Below the pieces are notes generated by a model, which was given only the letters and a program-made list of their open reading frames with translations, did no database searches and was not told where the DNA came from. Positions 24,530 to 33,402 of a stretch of 64,000 nucleotides of DNA are shown one piece after another (the stretch's first letter is position 1; each line of letters starts with the position of its first letter). Source of the stretch: Buttiauxella sp049686335 (GTDB lineage Bacteria; Pseudomonadota; Gammaproteobacteria; Enterobacterales; Enterobacteriaceae); contig NZ_JBAVHX010000009.1 of the NCBI RefSeq assembly GCF_049686335.1, positions 300,807 through 364,806 of the forward strand, in the 5' to 3' direction. A program made the translations under genes and the position numbers.

Positions 24530-25635
24530 CAGGCGATTTTGCGCCGAAACATCCAGTACGCCGCTGAACCGGTCGTGGCCGCGATAACCAATAGCGGCCA
24601 CACACTTCCCCAGACAATGTCAAAACTCGCGTTCTTCAAATAAATCTGCTTGGTAATGTCGGTGAAATGCCGAATCGGGTTCGCCCACGTCAGGTTCTGC
24701 AACCACACCGGCATGTTTTCCACCGGCGAGACATATCCCGACAGCAAAATGGCCGGCATCATAAAGACAAACACGCCGATAAACGCCTGCTGTTGCGTCG
24801 AGCAGAGCGCCGAAATCAGTAAACCAAAGCCCACCAACGACAAACCGTAAATCAGCATCGTGAAGTAAAACAGCAACAGCGAGCCGGAAAACGGAATGTG
24901 ATAACCCCAGATCCCGACACTCAGCACGATAGTCGCCTGGCCGATAGCCACGATTTGCGCGGGCACCGCTTTGCCGACAAAAATCTGCCAGGTGGCCAGC
25001 GGGGAAACTAACAGTTGATCGAGCGTACCTTGCTCGCGTTCACGCGCAACGGAAAGCGAGGTCACAATCATCACGCCGATGGTGGTGATCATCGCAATCA
25101 ACGACGGCACCACAAACCACTTATAGTCCAGATTTGGGTTATACCAGTTGCGCACCACCAGCTCGCTGTTGTTCGGTTTTGGTTGGCCGGATATCAATTC
25201 CTGTTGGTAATTTTTCACAATCTGTTGCAGGTAGTTTGCGGCAATCTGCGCACTGTTTGAGTTTCGCCCATCCAGAATGATTTGCAGTTTTGCGGGCTGC
25301 TGGCTGGCGATATCGCGTGAGAATTCCGCCGGGAAGCGAATCAGCAGCAGCGCTTTCTGGTTATCAATCGTCGGCTGAATTTCCTGCGGGCTTTTGAGCA
25401 ACAACACGTGGCTAAAAGCTTTGGCTCGGGCAAAACGTTGAGTCAGTTCCACCGAGTGGCTGCCGTTATCTTCGTTATAAATGGCGATAGTGGCGTTAGT
25501 CACCTCAAGGGTGGCGGCGAACGGAAACAGCACCACCTGCAACACTACCGGCAAAATCAAAATCGCGCGGGTTTGCGGCTCGCGCAGCAGGGATTGCAGT
25601 TCTTTGCGAATTAATGTCCAGAGTCGATATAACAT
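24529..25635 (-). CDS. ybhR: ABC-type drug/sodium efflux permease YbhR
   Basis: This is one of two ABC-2 permeases of the YbhFSR exporter, which in E. coli exports cations and antibiotics such as tetracycline. The 368 residues show an N-terminal membrane anchor, a periplasmic loop and five C-terminal membrane helices, with the ABC-2 signature region VAREREQGTLDQLLVSPL. It lies nine bases after ybhS and ends the cecR-ybhG-ybhF-ybhS-ybhR operon. Confidence 0.94.
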   Translation of the reverse strand: MLYRLWTLIRKELQSLLREPQTRAILILPVVLQVVLFPFAATLEVTNATIAIYNEDNGSHSVELTQRFARAKAFSHVLLLKSPQEIQPTIDNQKALLLIRFPAEFSRDIASQQPAKLQIILDGRNSNSAQIAANYLQQIVKNYQQELISGQPKPNNSELVVRNWYNPNLDYKWFVVPSLIAMITTIGVMIVTSLSVAREREQGTLDQLLVSPLATWQIFVGKAVPAQIVAIGQATIVLSVGIWGYHIPFSGSLLLFYFTMLIYGLSLVGFGLLISALCSTQQQAFIGVFVFMMPAILLSGYVSPVENMPVWLQNLTWANPIRHFTDITKQIYLKNASFDIVWGSVWPLLVIAATTGSAAYWMFRRKIA

Positions 25636-25644
25636 CGCTTTCCC

Positions 25645-26784
25645 TTAATCAAGACGGCGTTTGGTTTTCATCGCCGTCAGGCCGATAAACATCACCGCCG
25701 AGGCAATTAAAAACAGTGTGTTGATCACTAACACGGTCGTAATATTCCCCGCCAGAAACAGGCTTTGCAGCGTGCTGACAAAATAACGCGCCGGGATCAC
25801 ATAGGTCACCGCGCGGATAATGGCGGGCATACTGTCTATCTGGAAAATAAACCCGGACAACATAATCGACGGCAGGAACGCGGCATTTAACGCGACCTGC
25901 GCGGCGTTAAACTGGTTGCGCGTAATAGTGGAAATTAATAACCCCATGCCAAGCGTACTGAGCAAGAAAAGGCTGGTGATGAAGAATAAAATCAATAATG
26001 AACCGCGATAAGGCACGCCGAGAATAAACACCGACACCAGCATACACAGCAGCATCGCCAGCATCCCCAGCACGTAATAGGGCAGCAGTTTGCACAGCAG
26101 CAGTTCGGTGCGCGTCACCTGAGTTGAGAGCAGCGCTTCCATGGTGCCGCGCTCCCATTCACGCGCAACGACCAGCGACGTAAGAATCGCGCCAATCACC
26201 GTCATGATGATGGTCACCGCGCCGGGAATAATAAAATGCTGGCTGATGGCTGCGGGGTTAAACCAGTAGCGCAGCTGCACGTCGATCAGCGGTTCAAATT
26301 TTTCGCCCCGGTCTTCCGCCCGTTGCTGCTGCCAGATTTGCCAGATACCTTCCATATAACCCTGAACGAAGTTGGCGGTGTTCGGTTCGCTGCCATCGGT
26401 TATCACCTGCACGGGAGCCGTGGCACCCACTCGCGCCATGTTTTGCGCAAAATCGGTTGGGATCACCACCAGACCGCGAATTTTCCCCGCCTGCATAAGT
26501 TGAATCAGATGCTGACGGTTATCGCTAATGGTCGGGTCGATGTAAGGCGATGCGGTAATGGTATGGGCGAAATCCAGCGCTTCTTCGCTTTGCTGTTCCA
26601 GCAAAACCCCGACGCGCAGGCGGCTTGAGTCCAGGTTGATACCGTAACCAAAAATAAACAGCAGCAGTAACGGGATCACCACCGCAATCAACCAACTGCT
26701 GGGGTCGCGCACAATCTGGCGAGTTTCTTTCACGCACAGGGCACGAACCCGCCGCCAGGAAACGGCCTGATTATGCTCACGCAT
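25645..26784 (-). CDS. ybhS: ABC-type efflux permease YbhS
   Basis: This is the second ABC-2 permease of the YbhFSR exporter. Its 379 residues have an N-terminal helix (WLIAVVIPLLLLFIFGYG), a periplasmic domain and a C-terminal helix bundle with VAREWERGTMEALLSTQ. The frame is open to 26859, but the best start is the ATG giving MREHNQAVSWRRVRAL at 26784, seven bases after AAGGAG; an ATG two codons earlier is too close to it. The start overlaps the end of ybhF by 8 bases. Confidence 0.93.
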   Translation of the reverse strand: MREHNQAVSWRRVRALCVKETRQIVRDPSSWLIAVVIPLLLLFIFGYGINLDSSRLRVGVLLEQQSEEALDFAHTITASPYIDPTISDNRQHLIQLMQAGKIRGLVVIPTDFAQNMARVGATAPVQVITDGSEPNTANFVQGYMEGIWQIWQQQRAEDRGEKFEPLIDVQLRYWFNPAAISQHFIIPGAVTIIMTVIGAILTSLVVAREWERGTMEALLSTQVTRTELLLCKLLPYYVLGMLAMLLCMLVSVFILGVPYRGSLLILFFITSLFLLSTLGMGLLISTITRNQFNAAQVALNAAFLPSIMLSGFIFQIDSMPAIIRAVTYVIPARYFVSTLQSLFLAGNITTVLVINTLFLIASAVMFIGLTAMKTKRRLD

Positions 26785-28519
26785 TTTCATGCTCCTTATC
26801 CCATTGATGGATAAGCGTAATAAACGCCTGTTCCATGGTTGGGTCAGTTTGCTCATCATCAGCGGCTTGCTCTTTCAGGTCATCCGGCGTGCCACTGGCA
26901 ATCAGCTTGCCGCGATACACAAGCCCAATACGGTCGCAGTATTCCGCTTCGTCCATAAAGTGCGTGGTCACCATAACGGTGACGCCTTTTTCCACCATGC
27001 TATTGATATGCAACCAAAATTCACGACGGGTGATGGGGTCGACGCCTGAAGTCGGTTCATCAAGAAACAAAATGTCCGGCTCATGCATTAACGAACACGC
27101 CAGCGCCAGCCGTTGTTTAAACCCTAGCGGCAGCGCATCCGTGGCACTGTTCATTATCGGTTTCAGGCTGAAGGCTTCGCTCATCCGGTTAATCTTCTCC
27201 TCCTGAGCTTTGCCGCGCAGGCCATAAACGCCGGAGAAAAAGCGCAGGTTTTGCTCAACGGTCAGATTGCCGTACAGCGAAAATTTTTGCGCCATGTATC
27301 CCAGATGCTGACGTGCTTTGCCGGAACTGGTTTTGAGATCCATATCCAGCACCAGCGCTTTGCCAGAAGTCGGCACCAGTAGCCCACACATCATCTTAAA
27401 GGTGGTGGACTTTCCGGCGCCGTTTGGCCCCAGCAGGCCGAAAATCTCACCGCGCTGGACGGTGAAATCCACGTTATCGGTAGCCGCAAAGTCGCCAAAC
27501 TTTTTAGTTAACGCTTCGGCTTTGATGACCGTCTCGCCCTGCGTGCCTTCCACGGTATGCAGAATTTTGCCCAGCGGAGATTCTTGTGTGGCCGCGCCGC
27601 CCAGCAGGTCAATAAAGGCATCTTCAAAACGGGGTTCAGTTTGTGAAATGCTGTCGGGTGGCACATCAAGTGCGTGGCTGAGTTCATCAACAGAGGCGTC
27701 TTTGGCGAGGATCAGGCGTACCGAGCGACCCTGAATTACGCCATCACTGACCTGTGGCAATTTGAGCGCGCGTTGCAGCAACTTGCGGTTATTTTCTTGT
27801 TGATGGTTCACCAGCAGCGAGCGCCCGGCCATTTGCTGAGTCAGCTCTTTAGGCGCACCGTGGTAGAGCAGTTCGCCTTCGTTCATCAGCAACACATCGC
27901 GGCACTGTTCGGCTTCATCGAGATACGACGTGCTCCACAGAATCAACATGCCGTCACCCGCCAGCTCATGCACCATTTGCCACAGTTCGCGGCGTGAAAT
28001 AGGGTCAACGCCGACGCCGGGCTCATCAAGCAATAACACTTTAGGCTGGCCTACCAGCGTGCAGGCGAGGCCGAGTTTTTGTTTCATGCCGCCGGATAAC
28101 TTCCCCGCCAGACGCGAGGTAAACGGGCCGAGGGCAGTAAATTCCAGCAGCCGCTTAAACGTCGCTTCACGTTCATGCCCGGTGACGCTGCGCAAATCGG
28201 CATACAGCGTCAGGTTTTCCATCACGGTTAAATCTTCATACAGGCCAAATTTTTGCGGCATGTATCCCAGAACCGCATGCAGAGCGCGGTCATCCTTCAC
28301 CGGATCCAGCCCAATCACCGACGCACTGCCTTCGCTTGGCTTTAACAGACCTGCGAGCATGCGCATCAGCGTGGTTTTCCCGGCACCATCCGGGCCTACC
28401 AGACCGGTGACCGCACCCGTGCGGATTTCACATTCCAGGCTGGCCACTGCCGGTTTTTGCATGCCAGGGAACGCTTTCATCAACCCTTGCAGGCGGATGA
28501 TGCCTTCCTGGCTATTCAT
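26777..28519 (-). CDS. ybhF: Tandem-domain ABC ATPase YbhF
   Basis: This is the ATPase of the YbhFSR efflux pump, with two complete ABC domains in one chain of 580 residues. Domain 1 has Walker A GPDGAGKTT, signature LSGGMKQ and Walker B VLLLDEP. Domain 2 has GPNGAGKST, LPLGFKQRLALACSL in place of a canonical signature, and ILFLDEP. The replaced second signature also occurs in E. coli YbhF. It overlaps ybhG by 8 bases and ybhS by 8 bases. Confidence 0.95.
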   Translation of the reverse strand: MNSQEGIIRLQGLMKAFPGMQKPAVASLECEIRTGAVTGLVGPDGAGKTTLMRMLAGLLKPSEGSASVIGLDPVKDDRALHAVLGYMPQKFGLYEDLTVMENLTLYADLRSVTGHEREATFKRLLEFTALGPFTSRLAGKLSGGMKQKLGLACTLVGQPKVLLLDEPGVGVDPISRRELWQMVHELAGDGMLILWSTSYLDEAEQCRDVLLMNEGELLYHGAPKELTQQMAGRSLLVNHQQENNRKLLQRALKLPQVSDGVIQGRSVRLILAKDASVDELSHALDVPPDSISQTEPRFEDAFIDLLGGAATQESPLGKILHTVEGTQGETVIKAEALTKKFGDFAATDNVDFTVQRGEIFGLLGPNGAGKSTTFKMMCGLLVPTSGKALVLDMDLKTSSGKARQHLGYMAQKFSLYGNLTVEQNLRFFSGVYGLRGKAQEEKINRMSEAFSLKPIMNSATDALPLGFKQRLALACSLMHEPDILFLDEPTSGVDPITRREFWLHINSMVEKGVTVMVTTHFMDEAEYCDRIGLVYRGKLIASGTPDDLKEQAADDEQTDPTMEQAFITLIHQWDKEHENA

Positions 28520-29510
28520 GGGCGTTCTCGTTATTGAATTTCACCGTGACAGGCATCCCCTGGCGCAGTGCGTCGTCGGCATCAGTGACAATAATCCGCA
28601 GGCGATACACCAGATCGGTACGCAAATCCGGCGTTTCGACGGTCTTCGGTGTGAATTCAGCGGTCGGGGAGACAAAACCAATTTTGCCGTGATACGCCTT
28701 ATCCGGGCGGCCATCGGTGTAGACCAACAGCTCGGTGCCAGGTTTTGCCTGGTTGAGGCTTACCTCGTTAACGTACGCGCGCACCCAAACCGGGCGGGTG
28801 AGGGAGAGGGTTAATACTGTGCTTCCGGCATTAAGCATGCTGCCGGGTTCCACGGCACGGGTGAGCAACGTACCATCCGATGGCGCAATAAGCGTGGTGT
28901 CCTGCAGGTCCAGTTGTGCCTGGGCGAGCTGGGCTTTCGCTTGTTGCAGACTGGCCTGTGCCTGGGCAATTTCCTGCGGACGGTTACCTTTACGGTACTG
29001 GCTTAACTTATCGCGCGCCGCTTTCAAAGTCGCTTTGGCCTGATCGCTTGATGAACGCGCGTTTTCCAGTTCGTTGGCGGAAATGACGCGTTGTGCCCAC
29101 AAACCTTGCTGGCGTTGATAAAAGTTCTGCGCGTAATCGAACGCCGCCTGTGCCTGATTCACCTGGGCTGCAACTTGTGCGATCTCTTCGTCACGATAAC
29201 CGGCGATAATCAGGTCAAACTTGGCCTGCGCTGCCGCGACATTGGCTTGCGCCTGGAGCAACGCGTTTTGATACGGCCCCTGGTCCAGCTCGCCAAGGAT
29301 TGCTCCGGCCTTAATCGCATCCCCTTCATCTACCTGCAAGGCCGCAAGACGCCCGCCCACGCGGAAGCTTAAATTCACGGTACGAATATCAACGTTGCCA
29401 TACAACGTCAGCTCTTTATCCTGCTGACTCTGGTACCACATCCAGCCGGCTATGCCCGCTGCAATCAGCACCACAACTGCCACGATAATGATCGGTTTCT
29501 TACTCTTCAT
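28512..29510 (-). CDS. ybhG: Membrane-fusion (HlyD-family) protein YbhG
   Basis: This periplasmic adaptor probably links the YbhFSR pump to an outer-membrane channel. The 332 residues comprise an N-terminal signal anchor (IIIVAVVVLIAAGIAGW), a lipoyl-like half (GGRLAALQVDEGDAIKAG), a long alanine- and glutamine-rich coiled-coil hairpin (about 75-205), and a beta-barrel domain. Length equals E. coli YbhG. It overlaps cecR by 11 bases and ybhF by 8, so the operon is translationally chained. Confidence 0.94.
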   Translation of the reverse strand: MKSKKPIIIVAVVVLIAAGIAGWMWYQSQQDKELTLYGNVDIRTVNLSFRVGGRLAALQVDEGDAIKAGAILGELDQGPYQNALLQAQANVAAAQAKFDLIIAGYRDEEIAQVAAQVNQAQAAFDYAQNFYQRQQGLWAQRVISANELENARSSSDQAKATLKAARDKLSQYRKGNRPQEIAQAQASLQQAKAQLAQAQLDLQDTTLIAPSDGTLLTRAVEPGSMLNAGSTVLTLSLTRPVWVRAYVNEVSLNQAKPGTELLVYTDGRPDKAYHGKIGFVSPTAEFTPKTVETPDLRTDLVYRLRIIVTDADDALRQGMPVTVKFNNENAHE

Positions 29511-30195
29511 TGCCGTTGTTTCCTTGTTGGCTAGCTAAACCTTGCAGAATAAAATCGATATGGCTGCCTACCACATCACTGATTTTTTTAACGTTTTCAC
29601 TATCAAAGGTTGTCCATCCCGCTCGCAGCAGAATGGTTTCTCGACCCAGACGGAAAGCCAGAACCTGCCCGAGCAGTGCGTGAGTATGGAGAATCGTTTC
29701 GGTGTCATCCGGGCGACGACCGGTATAACGCCCCACGAGGCTGGTGAGATGAGCGTGCATGGGCTCAATGACCTGCTGGTGAATAAGCTGATAAGCAGGG
29801 GTTGGCGAGAGCTGCTCGCGGGAGATAAATTTGCTGAGATTCAGCGTCTCATCGGCAGTCAGCAGGATAATCATGTGATTGCAGGCGGTATGAATCAGCT
29901 GGCGGATCTGTGGTTTATCGGTTTGTGGCTGGCTGAGAATCGCCTCGGCGCGTTCAACATGAGGCTTAAAATTATGCGTGATGAAGTCCGCTATCCATTG
30001 CGCGCAGGCCATATACAGCTCTTCTTTCGAGCCAAAATAGTAGGTAATGGCGGCAATGTTCTGCCCGGCGAGGGCGGCGATATCGCGCGTGGTGGCATGC
30101 AATCCGTACTCACCAAATTGCGCGAGAGCCGCCGCAATCAGCGTCTTTTTGGCTTGTTCGCCGCGAGTAGTGACAGGCGTCGGTGTCGCGTTCAT
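29500..30195 (-). CDS. cecR: TetR-family regulator CecR (YbiH)
   Basis: CecR controls the ybh efflux operon and rhlE in E. coli and affects cefoperazone and chloramphenicol sensitivity. The 231 residues carry a TetR helix-turn-helix near 20-65 (LAQFGEYGLHATTRDIAALAG...ITYYFGSKEELY) and a helical ligand domain. It heads the cecR-ybhGFSR operon and is divergent from rhlE. A perfect 20-bp palindrome lies just upstream and is the natural candidate for its operator. Confidence 0.94.
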   Translation of the reverse strand: MNATPTPVTTRGEQAKKTLIAAALAQFGEYGLHATTRDIAALAGQNIAAITYYFGSKEELYMACAQWIADFITHNFKPHVERAEAILSQPQTDKPQIRQLIHTACNHMIILLTADETLNLSKFISREQLSPTPAYQLIHQQVIEPMHAHLTSLVGRYTGRRPDDTETILHTHALLGQVLAFRLGRETILLRAGWTTFDSENVKKISDVVGSHIDFILQGLASQQGNNGNEE

Positions 30196-30212
30196 ACCGA
30201 CCTCTTAAAAAG

Positions 30213-30232
30213 TTAATCAATCGATTGATTAA
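30213..30232. promoter_or_regulatory. Perfect 20-bp palindrome, candidate CecR operator
   Basis: TTAATCAATCGATTGATTAA is fully self-complementary and lies 18 bases before the cecR start in the divergent cecR-rhlE gap. Position and symmetry fit a TetR-family operator. Assignment to CecR is inferred from context. Confidence 0.75.
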
Positions 30233-30446
30233 AAGTAGTCTTGTTATCTTTATCTGTCTAGCCCGTCGCATTTATCTTGTGAATGCATCGAAAAATAGAA
30301 TTTGTGCGCAAAGTCACAAAACCTGTTACACTGCGCGGCTTACGGCACCGTGGTTTGTGCCCCTCTCTCGCGCCAGAATGACTGGCGTCATATGAACCCC
30401 TGGAAACTACACCGCACCTCGCGGTCAGGGCGATTCTGGAGTACCT

Positions 30447-31817
30447 ATGTCTTTTGATTCTCTCGGCCTGAACGCCGATATTCTGCGTGCAGTGGAAGAG
30501 CAAGGCTATCGTGAGCCTACCCCTATTCAACGCCAGGCAATTCCGGTCGTTTTAGCCGGTCGTGACCTGATGGCCAGTGCCCAAACCGGTACCGGCAAAA
30601 CCGCAGGTTTTACCTTGCCGCTGTTGCAGCGCCTGGTTGATAAGCAGCCGCATGCGAAAGGCCGTCGCCCGGTGCGCGCGCTGATCCTGACGCCAACCCG
30701 TGAGCTTGCCGCTCAGATTGGCGAAAACGTGCGTGACTACAGCAAATATTTAGATATCCGCTCGCTGGTGGTTTTCGGCGGCGTGAGCATTAACCCGCAG
30801 ATGATGAAACTGCGTAGCGGTGTCGATGTGCTGGTGGCAACACCTGGCCGTCTGTTAGATCTGGAACACCAGAACGCCGTGAAACTGGACCAGGTAGAAA
30901 TCCTGGTGCTGGACGAAGCCGACCGTATGCTGGACATGGGCTTCATCCATGATATTCGTCGCGTACTGGCCAAACTGCCTGCGCGTCGCCAGAACTTACT
31001 ATTCTCCGCGACCTTCTCTGACGATATTAAAGGCCTGGCTGAAAAGCTGCTGCATAACCCAGAAGAAGTGTCTGTCGCGCGTCGTAACACCGCGTCAGAA
31101 CAGGTCACTCAGCACGTTCATTTCGTTGATAAGAAACGTAAAAGAGAACTGCTGTCGCAGATGATTGGTGAAGGCAACTGGCAGCAAGTGCTGGTGTTTA
31201 CCCGTACCAAACATGGCGCTAACCACCTTGCAGAACAGCTGGGTAAAGACGGTATCACCGCTGCCGCGATTCATGGTAACAAGAGCCAGGGCGCTCGTAC
31301 CCGTGCATTAGCTGATTTCAAAAACGGTGGCATTCGTGTGTTGGTTGCAACCGACATTGCTGCACGTGGCCTCGATATCGAAGAGCTGCCGCATGTTGTG
31401 AACTACGAACTGCCAAACGTACCGGAAGATTACGTGCACCGTATTGGCCGTACTGGCCGTGCAGCGGCAACGGGCGAAGCGCTGTCATTGGTTTGTGTTG
31501 ATGAACATAAACTGTTGCGTGATATCGAACGTCTGCTCAAGCGTGAAGTTCCGCGTATGGCGATCCCAGGCTACGAAGTGGATCCGTCAATTCCAGCCGA
31601 ACCTATCGTTAACGGTCGCCAGCAACAACGTGGCGGCGGTCGTGGTAATGGCGGCGGTCAGGGCCAGGCTCAACGTCGTGGTGGCAATGGCGGCGGCGCA
31701 TCGTCCGATCGCAGCAGTGCTCCGCGTCGTGCATCACGCCCACAGGGTGAAGGTGCAGCAAAACCGGCTGGTGCTAACGGACGTCGTCGTCCAGCGCGTA
31801 AGCCTGCTTCAGCATAA
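30447..31817 (+). CDS. rhlE: ATP-dependent RNA helicase RhlE
   Basis: RhlE is a DEAD-box helicase involved in ribosome assembly and RNA turnover. Motif I AQTGTGKT is at 45-52, the DEAD box is in VLDEADRMLD, and SAT and HRIGRTGRA complete the helicase core within residues 1-375. The C-terminal 75 or so residues are low-complexity Arg/Gly/Ala-rich (RGGGRGNGGGQ), the RNA-binding tail. The 456 residues are in the usual range. The ATG follows CTGGAG. In E. coli dinG follows; here a repeat array and dusC follow. Confidence 0.96.
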   Translation: MSFDSLGLNADILRAVEEQGYREPTPIQRQAIPVVLAGRDLMASAQTGTGKTAGFTLPLLQRLVDKQPHAKGRRPVRALILTPTRELAAQIGENVRDYSKYLDIRSLVVFGGVSINPQMMKLRSGVDVLVATPGRLLDLEHQNAVKLDQVEILVLDEADRMLDMGFIHDIRRVLAKLPARRQNLLFSATFSDDIKGLAEKLLHNPEEVSVARRNTASEQVTQHVHFVDKKRKRELLSQMIGEGNWQQVLVFTRTKHGANHLAEQLGKDGITAAAIHGNKSQGARTRALADFKNGGIRVLVATDIAARGLDIEELPHVVNYELPNVPEDYVHRIGRTGRAAATGEALSLVCVDEHKLLRDIERLLKREVPRMAIPGYEVDPSIPAEPIVNGRQQQRGGGRGNGGGQGQAQRRGGNGGGASSDRSSAPRRASRPQGEGAAKPAGANGRRRPARKPASA

Positions 31818-31828
31818 TTAATTCGTCA

Positions 31829-32168
31829 CGCCCTCACCCTAACCCTCTCCCCCAGGAGAGGGGACAGTCTGATTTTCTCCCTCTGCATCAGGAGAGTGGG
31901 ACAGCCTGGTTTTCTCCCTCTGCATCAGGAGAGTGGGACAGTCCGGTTTTCTCCCTCTCCCCCAGGAGAGGGGACAGTCCGGTTTTCTCCCTCTCCATCA
32001 GGAAAGTGGGACAGACTGGTTTTCTCCCTCTGCATCAGGAGAGAGGACAGCCTGGTTTTCTTCCTCTCCATCAGGAGAGGGGACAGTCCGGTTTTCTCCC
32101 TCTCCATCAGGAGAGTGGGACAGTCCGGTTTTCTCCCTCTCCATCAGGGAGAGGGGCGGGGTGAGGGT
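31829..32168. repeat. Tandem array of about 36-bp palindromic units between rhlE and dusC
   Basis: Eight direct repeats of 35-37 bases, with consensus CCCTCTCCATCAGGAGAG plus GGGACAGTCCGGTTTTCT, are followed by a closing half unit. Each unit holds a short palindrome (CTCTCC...GGAGAG). The outer ends are themselves complementary: CGCCCTCACCCTAACCCTC on the left and GAGGGGCGGGGTGAGGG on the right. Some units have GCATCA or CCCCCA in the loop. A related array with the same ends lies at 40661. No coding function; any transcript would form many hairpins. Confidence 0.9.
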
Positions 32169-32230
32169 GGTTTTAAGACTCATTCGAGAGGTGCTAATAT
32201 AGCGCCTCTTTTTTTTACCGGAAAAACGTT

Positions 32231-33163
32231 ATGCGCGTGCTACTGGCACCAATGGAAGGCGTTCTCGACTCGCTCGTTCGCGAACTGCTGACCGAGGTGA
32301 ATGACTACGACTTGTGTATCACCGAGTTTTTGCGCGTGGTCGATCAGCTTTTGCCGGCAAAATCCTTCTATAAGCTTTGCCCGGAGCTGCATCATGCCAG
32401 CCGCACCTCTTCCGGGACCTTAGTGCGCATTCAGTTACTGGGTCAACATCCGCAATGGCTGGCTGAAAACGCCGCCCGCGCCGTGGAACTGGGTTCCTGG
32501 GGCGTGGATCTTAACTGCGGCTGCCCATCCAAACTGGTGAACGGTAGCGGTGGCGGCGCAACACTGCTCAAAGATCCCGATTCAATTTACCGTGGCGCAA
32601 AAGCGATGCGTGAAGCGGTGCCCGCGCATTTACCGGTTACGGTTAAAATCCGCCTCGGCTGGGACAGCGACGCGCGTCAGTTTGAAATTGCCGATGCCGT
32701 GCAACAGGCCGGTGCCACCGAGCTTGTGGTCCACGGGCGCACCAAAGAAGATGGTTATAAAGCCGAGCGTATTAACTGGGCGGCGATTGGTGAAATCCGT
32801 AAACGTTTATCGATTCCGGTGATTGCCAATGGTGAAATCTGGGACTGGCAAAGCGCGCAAGATTGCATGGCTGCAACAGGTTGCGATTCTGTCATGATCG
32901 GGCGTGGCGCACTGAATGTGCCGAACTTAAGCCGGGTGATTAAATATAACGAACCGCGTATGCCCTGGCCGGACGTCGTTAAATTACTGCAAAAGTACAG
33001 CCAGCTGGAAAAGCAGGGCGATACCGGTATGTATCACGTGGCACGTATCAAGCAATGGCTTGGCTATTTGCGTAAAGAATATATTGAAGCCACAGGGTTA
33101 TTTACTGAGATCAGGACGTATAAAACATCCGCGGAAATTAGCCAGGCAATTAAAACTTTATAA
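32231..33163 (+). CDS. dusC: tRNA-dihydrouridine(16) synthase DusC
   Basis: DusC is an FMN-dependent enzyme that reduces uridine 16 in the tRNA D-loop. The TIM-barrel N-terminus MRVLLAPMEGVLDSL binds FMN, the catalytic proton donor is Cys98 in LNCGCPSK, and the K-H pair lies in TVKIRLGW and ELVVHGRT. The 310 residues are close to E. coli DusC. In E. coli dusC lies near mdtQ and yohJ, far from rhlE; here it directly follows the rhlE repeat array. Confidence 0.96.
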   Translation: MRVLLAPMEGVLDSLVRELLTEVNDYDLCITEFLRVVDQLLPAKSFYKLCPELHHASRTSSGTLVRIQLLGQHPQWLAENAARAVELGSWGVDLNCGCPSKLVNGSGGGATLLKDPDSIYRGAKAMREAVPAHLPVTVKIRLGWDSDARQFEIADAVQQAGATELVVHGRTKEDGYKAERINWAAIGEIRKRLSIPVIANGEIWDWQSAQDCMAATGCDSVMIGRGALNVPNLSRVIKYNEPRMPWPDVVKLLQKYSQLEKQGDTGMYHVARIKQWLGYLRKEYIEATGLFTEIRTYKTSAEISQAIKTL

Positions 33164-33242
33164 TTAAAGGAATCGCTAATCTAATGGAGTTAAAAGCAGA
33201 GGGCGGTCACAGAGTTTTTAAATAAACATTGCCAAAGGTTTG

Positions 33243-33270
33243 TTGGCGATTATTATCTCCGGCGTAAGAT
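33243..33270 (+). promoter_or_regulatory. Candidate promoter of the beta-glucoside operon
   Basis: TTGGCG, 16 bases, then TAAGAT resembles a sigma-70 promoter. Transcription would begin within a few bases of the first RAT element at 33277. I see no clear CRP site in the 110 bases upstream. Confidence 0.5.
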
Positions 33271-33276
33271 ATTACT

Positions 33277-33343
33277 GGATTGTTACTGCATATGCAGGCA
33301 AAACCTGATTCCCATTTGTAATGGGGGTCGGGTTTTTTTTGTT
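33277..33343 (+). promoter_or_regulatory. RAT1 antiterminator plus terminator before the BglH-type porin
   Basis: Bases 33277-33305 match the E. coli bgl ribonucleic antiterminator: GGATTGTTACTGCATATGC, then AGGCAAAACC. Its 3' end overlaps a terminator, ACCTGATTCCCAT paired with ATGGGGGTCGGGT (13 pairs including G-U), followed by eight T residues. BglG dimers binding the RAT RNA would prevent the terminator from folding, so porin expression depends on inducer. Confidence 0.93.
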
Positions 33344-33402
33344 TTTTTCACAAGACAATTCGCAATTACGTTACTGATTGCCTGACATCTGGGGATTTTT
33401 AT

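Noticed and set aside
27930..28814. 294-residue plus-strand ORF opposite ybhF and ybhG
   Set aside because: Rich in Ser, Pro and Arg, as expected for an antisense frame of a GC-rich gene; no ribosome site or recognisable domain.
29542..30216. 224-residue plus-strand ORF opposite cecR
   Set aside because: It is antisense to cecR, which has a complete TetR helix-turn-helix and a coupled overlap with ybhG.
31829..32168. CRISPR array
   Set aside because: The period is about 36 bases with no unique spacers; the whole unit repeats, spacer included, and no cas genes are present. The same applies to 40661-40887.
31896..32291. Several long overlapping open frames across the rhlE-dusC array (also 31933-32202, 31925-32107, 31998-32183)
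   Set aside because: They arise because many repeat units are 36 bases, a multiple of three. The peptides are simple repeats (SGFLPLHQE-like), are open in several frames and both strands, and have no ribosome site.
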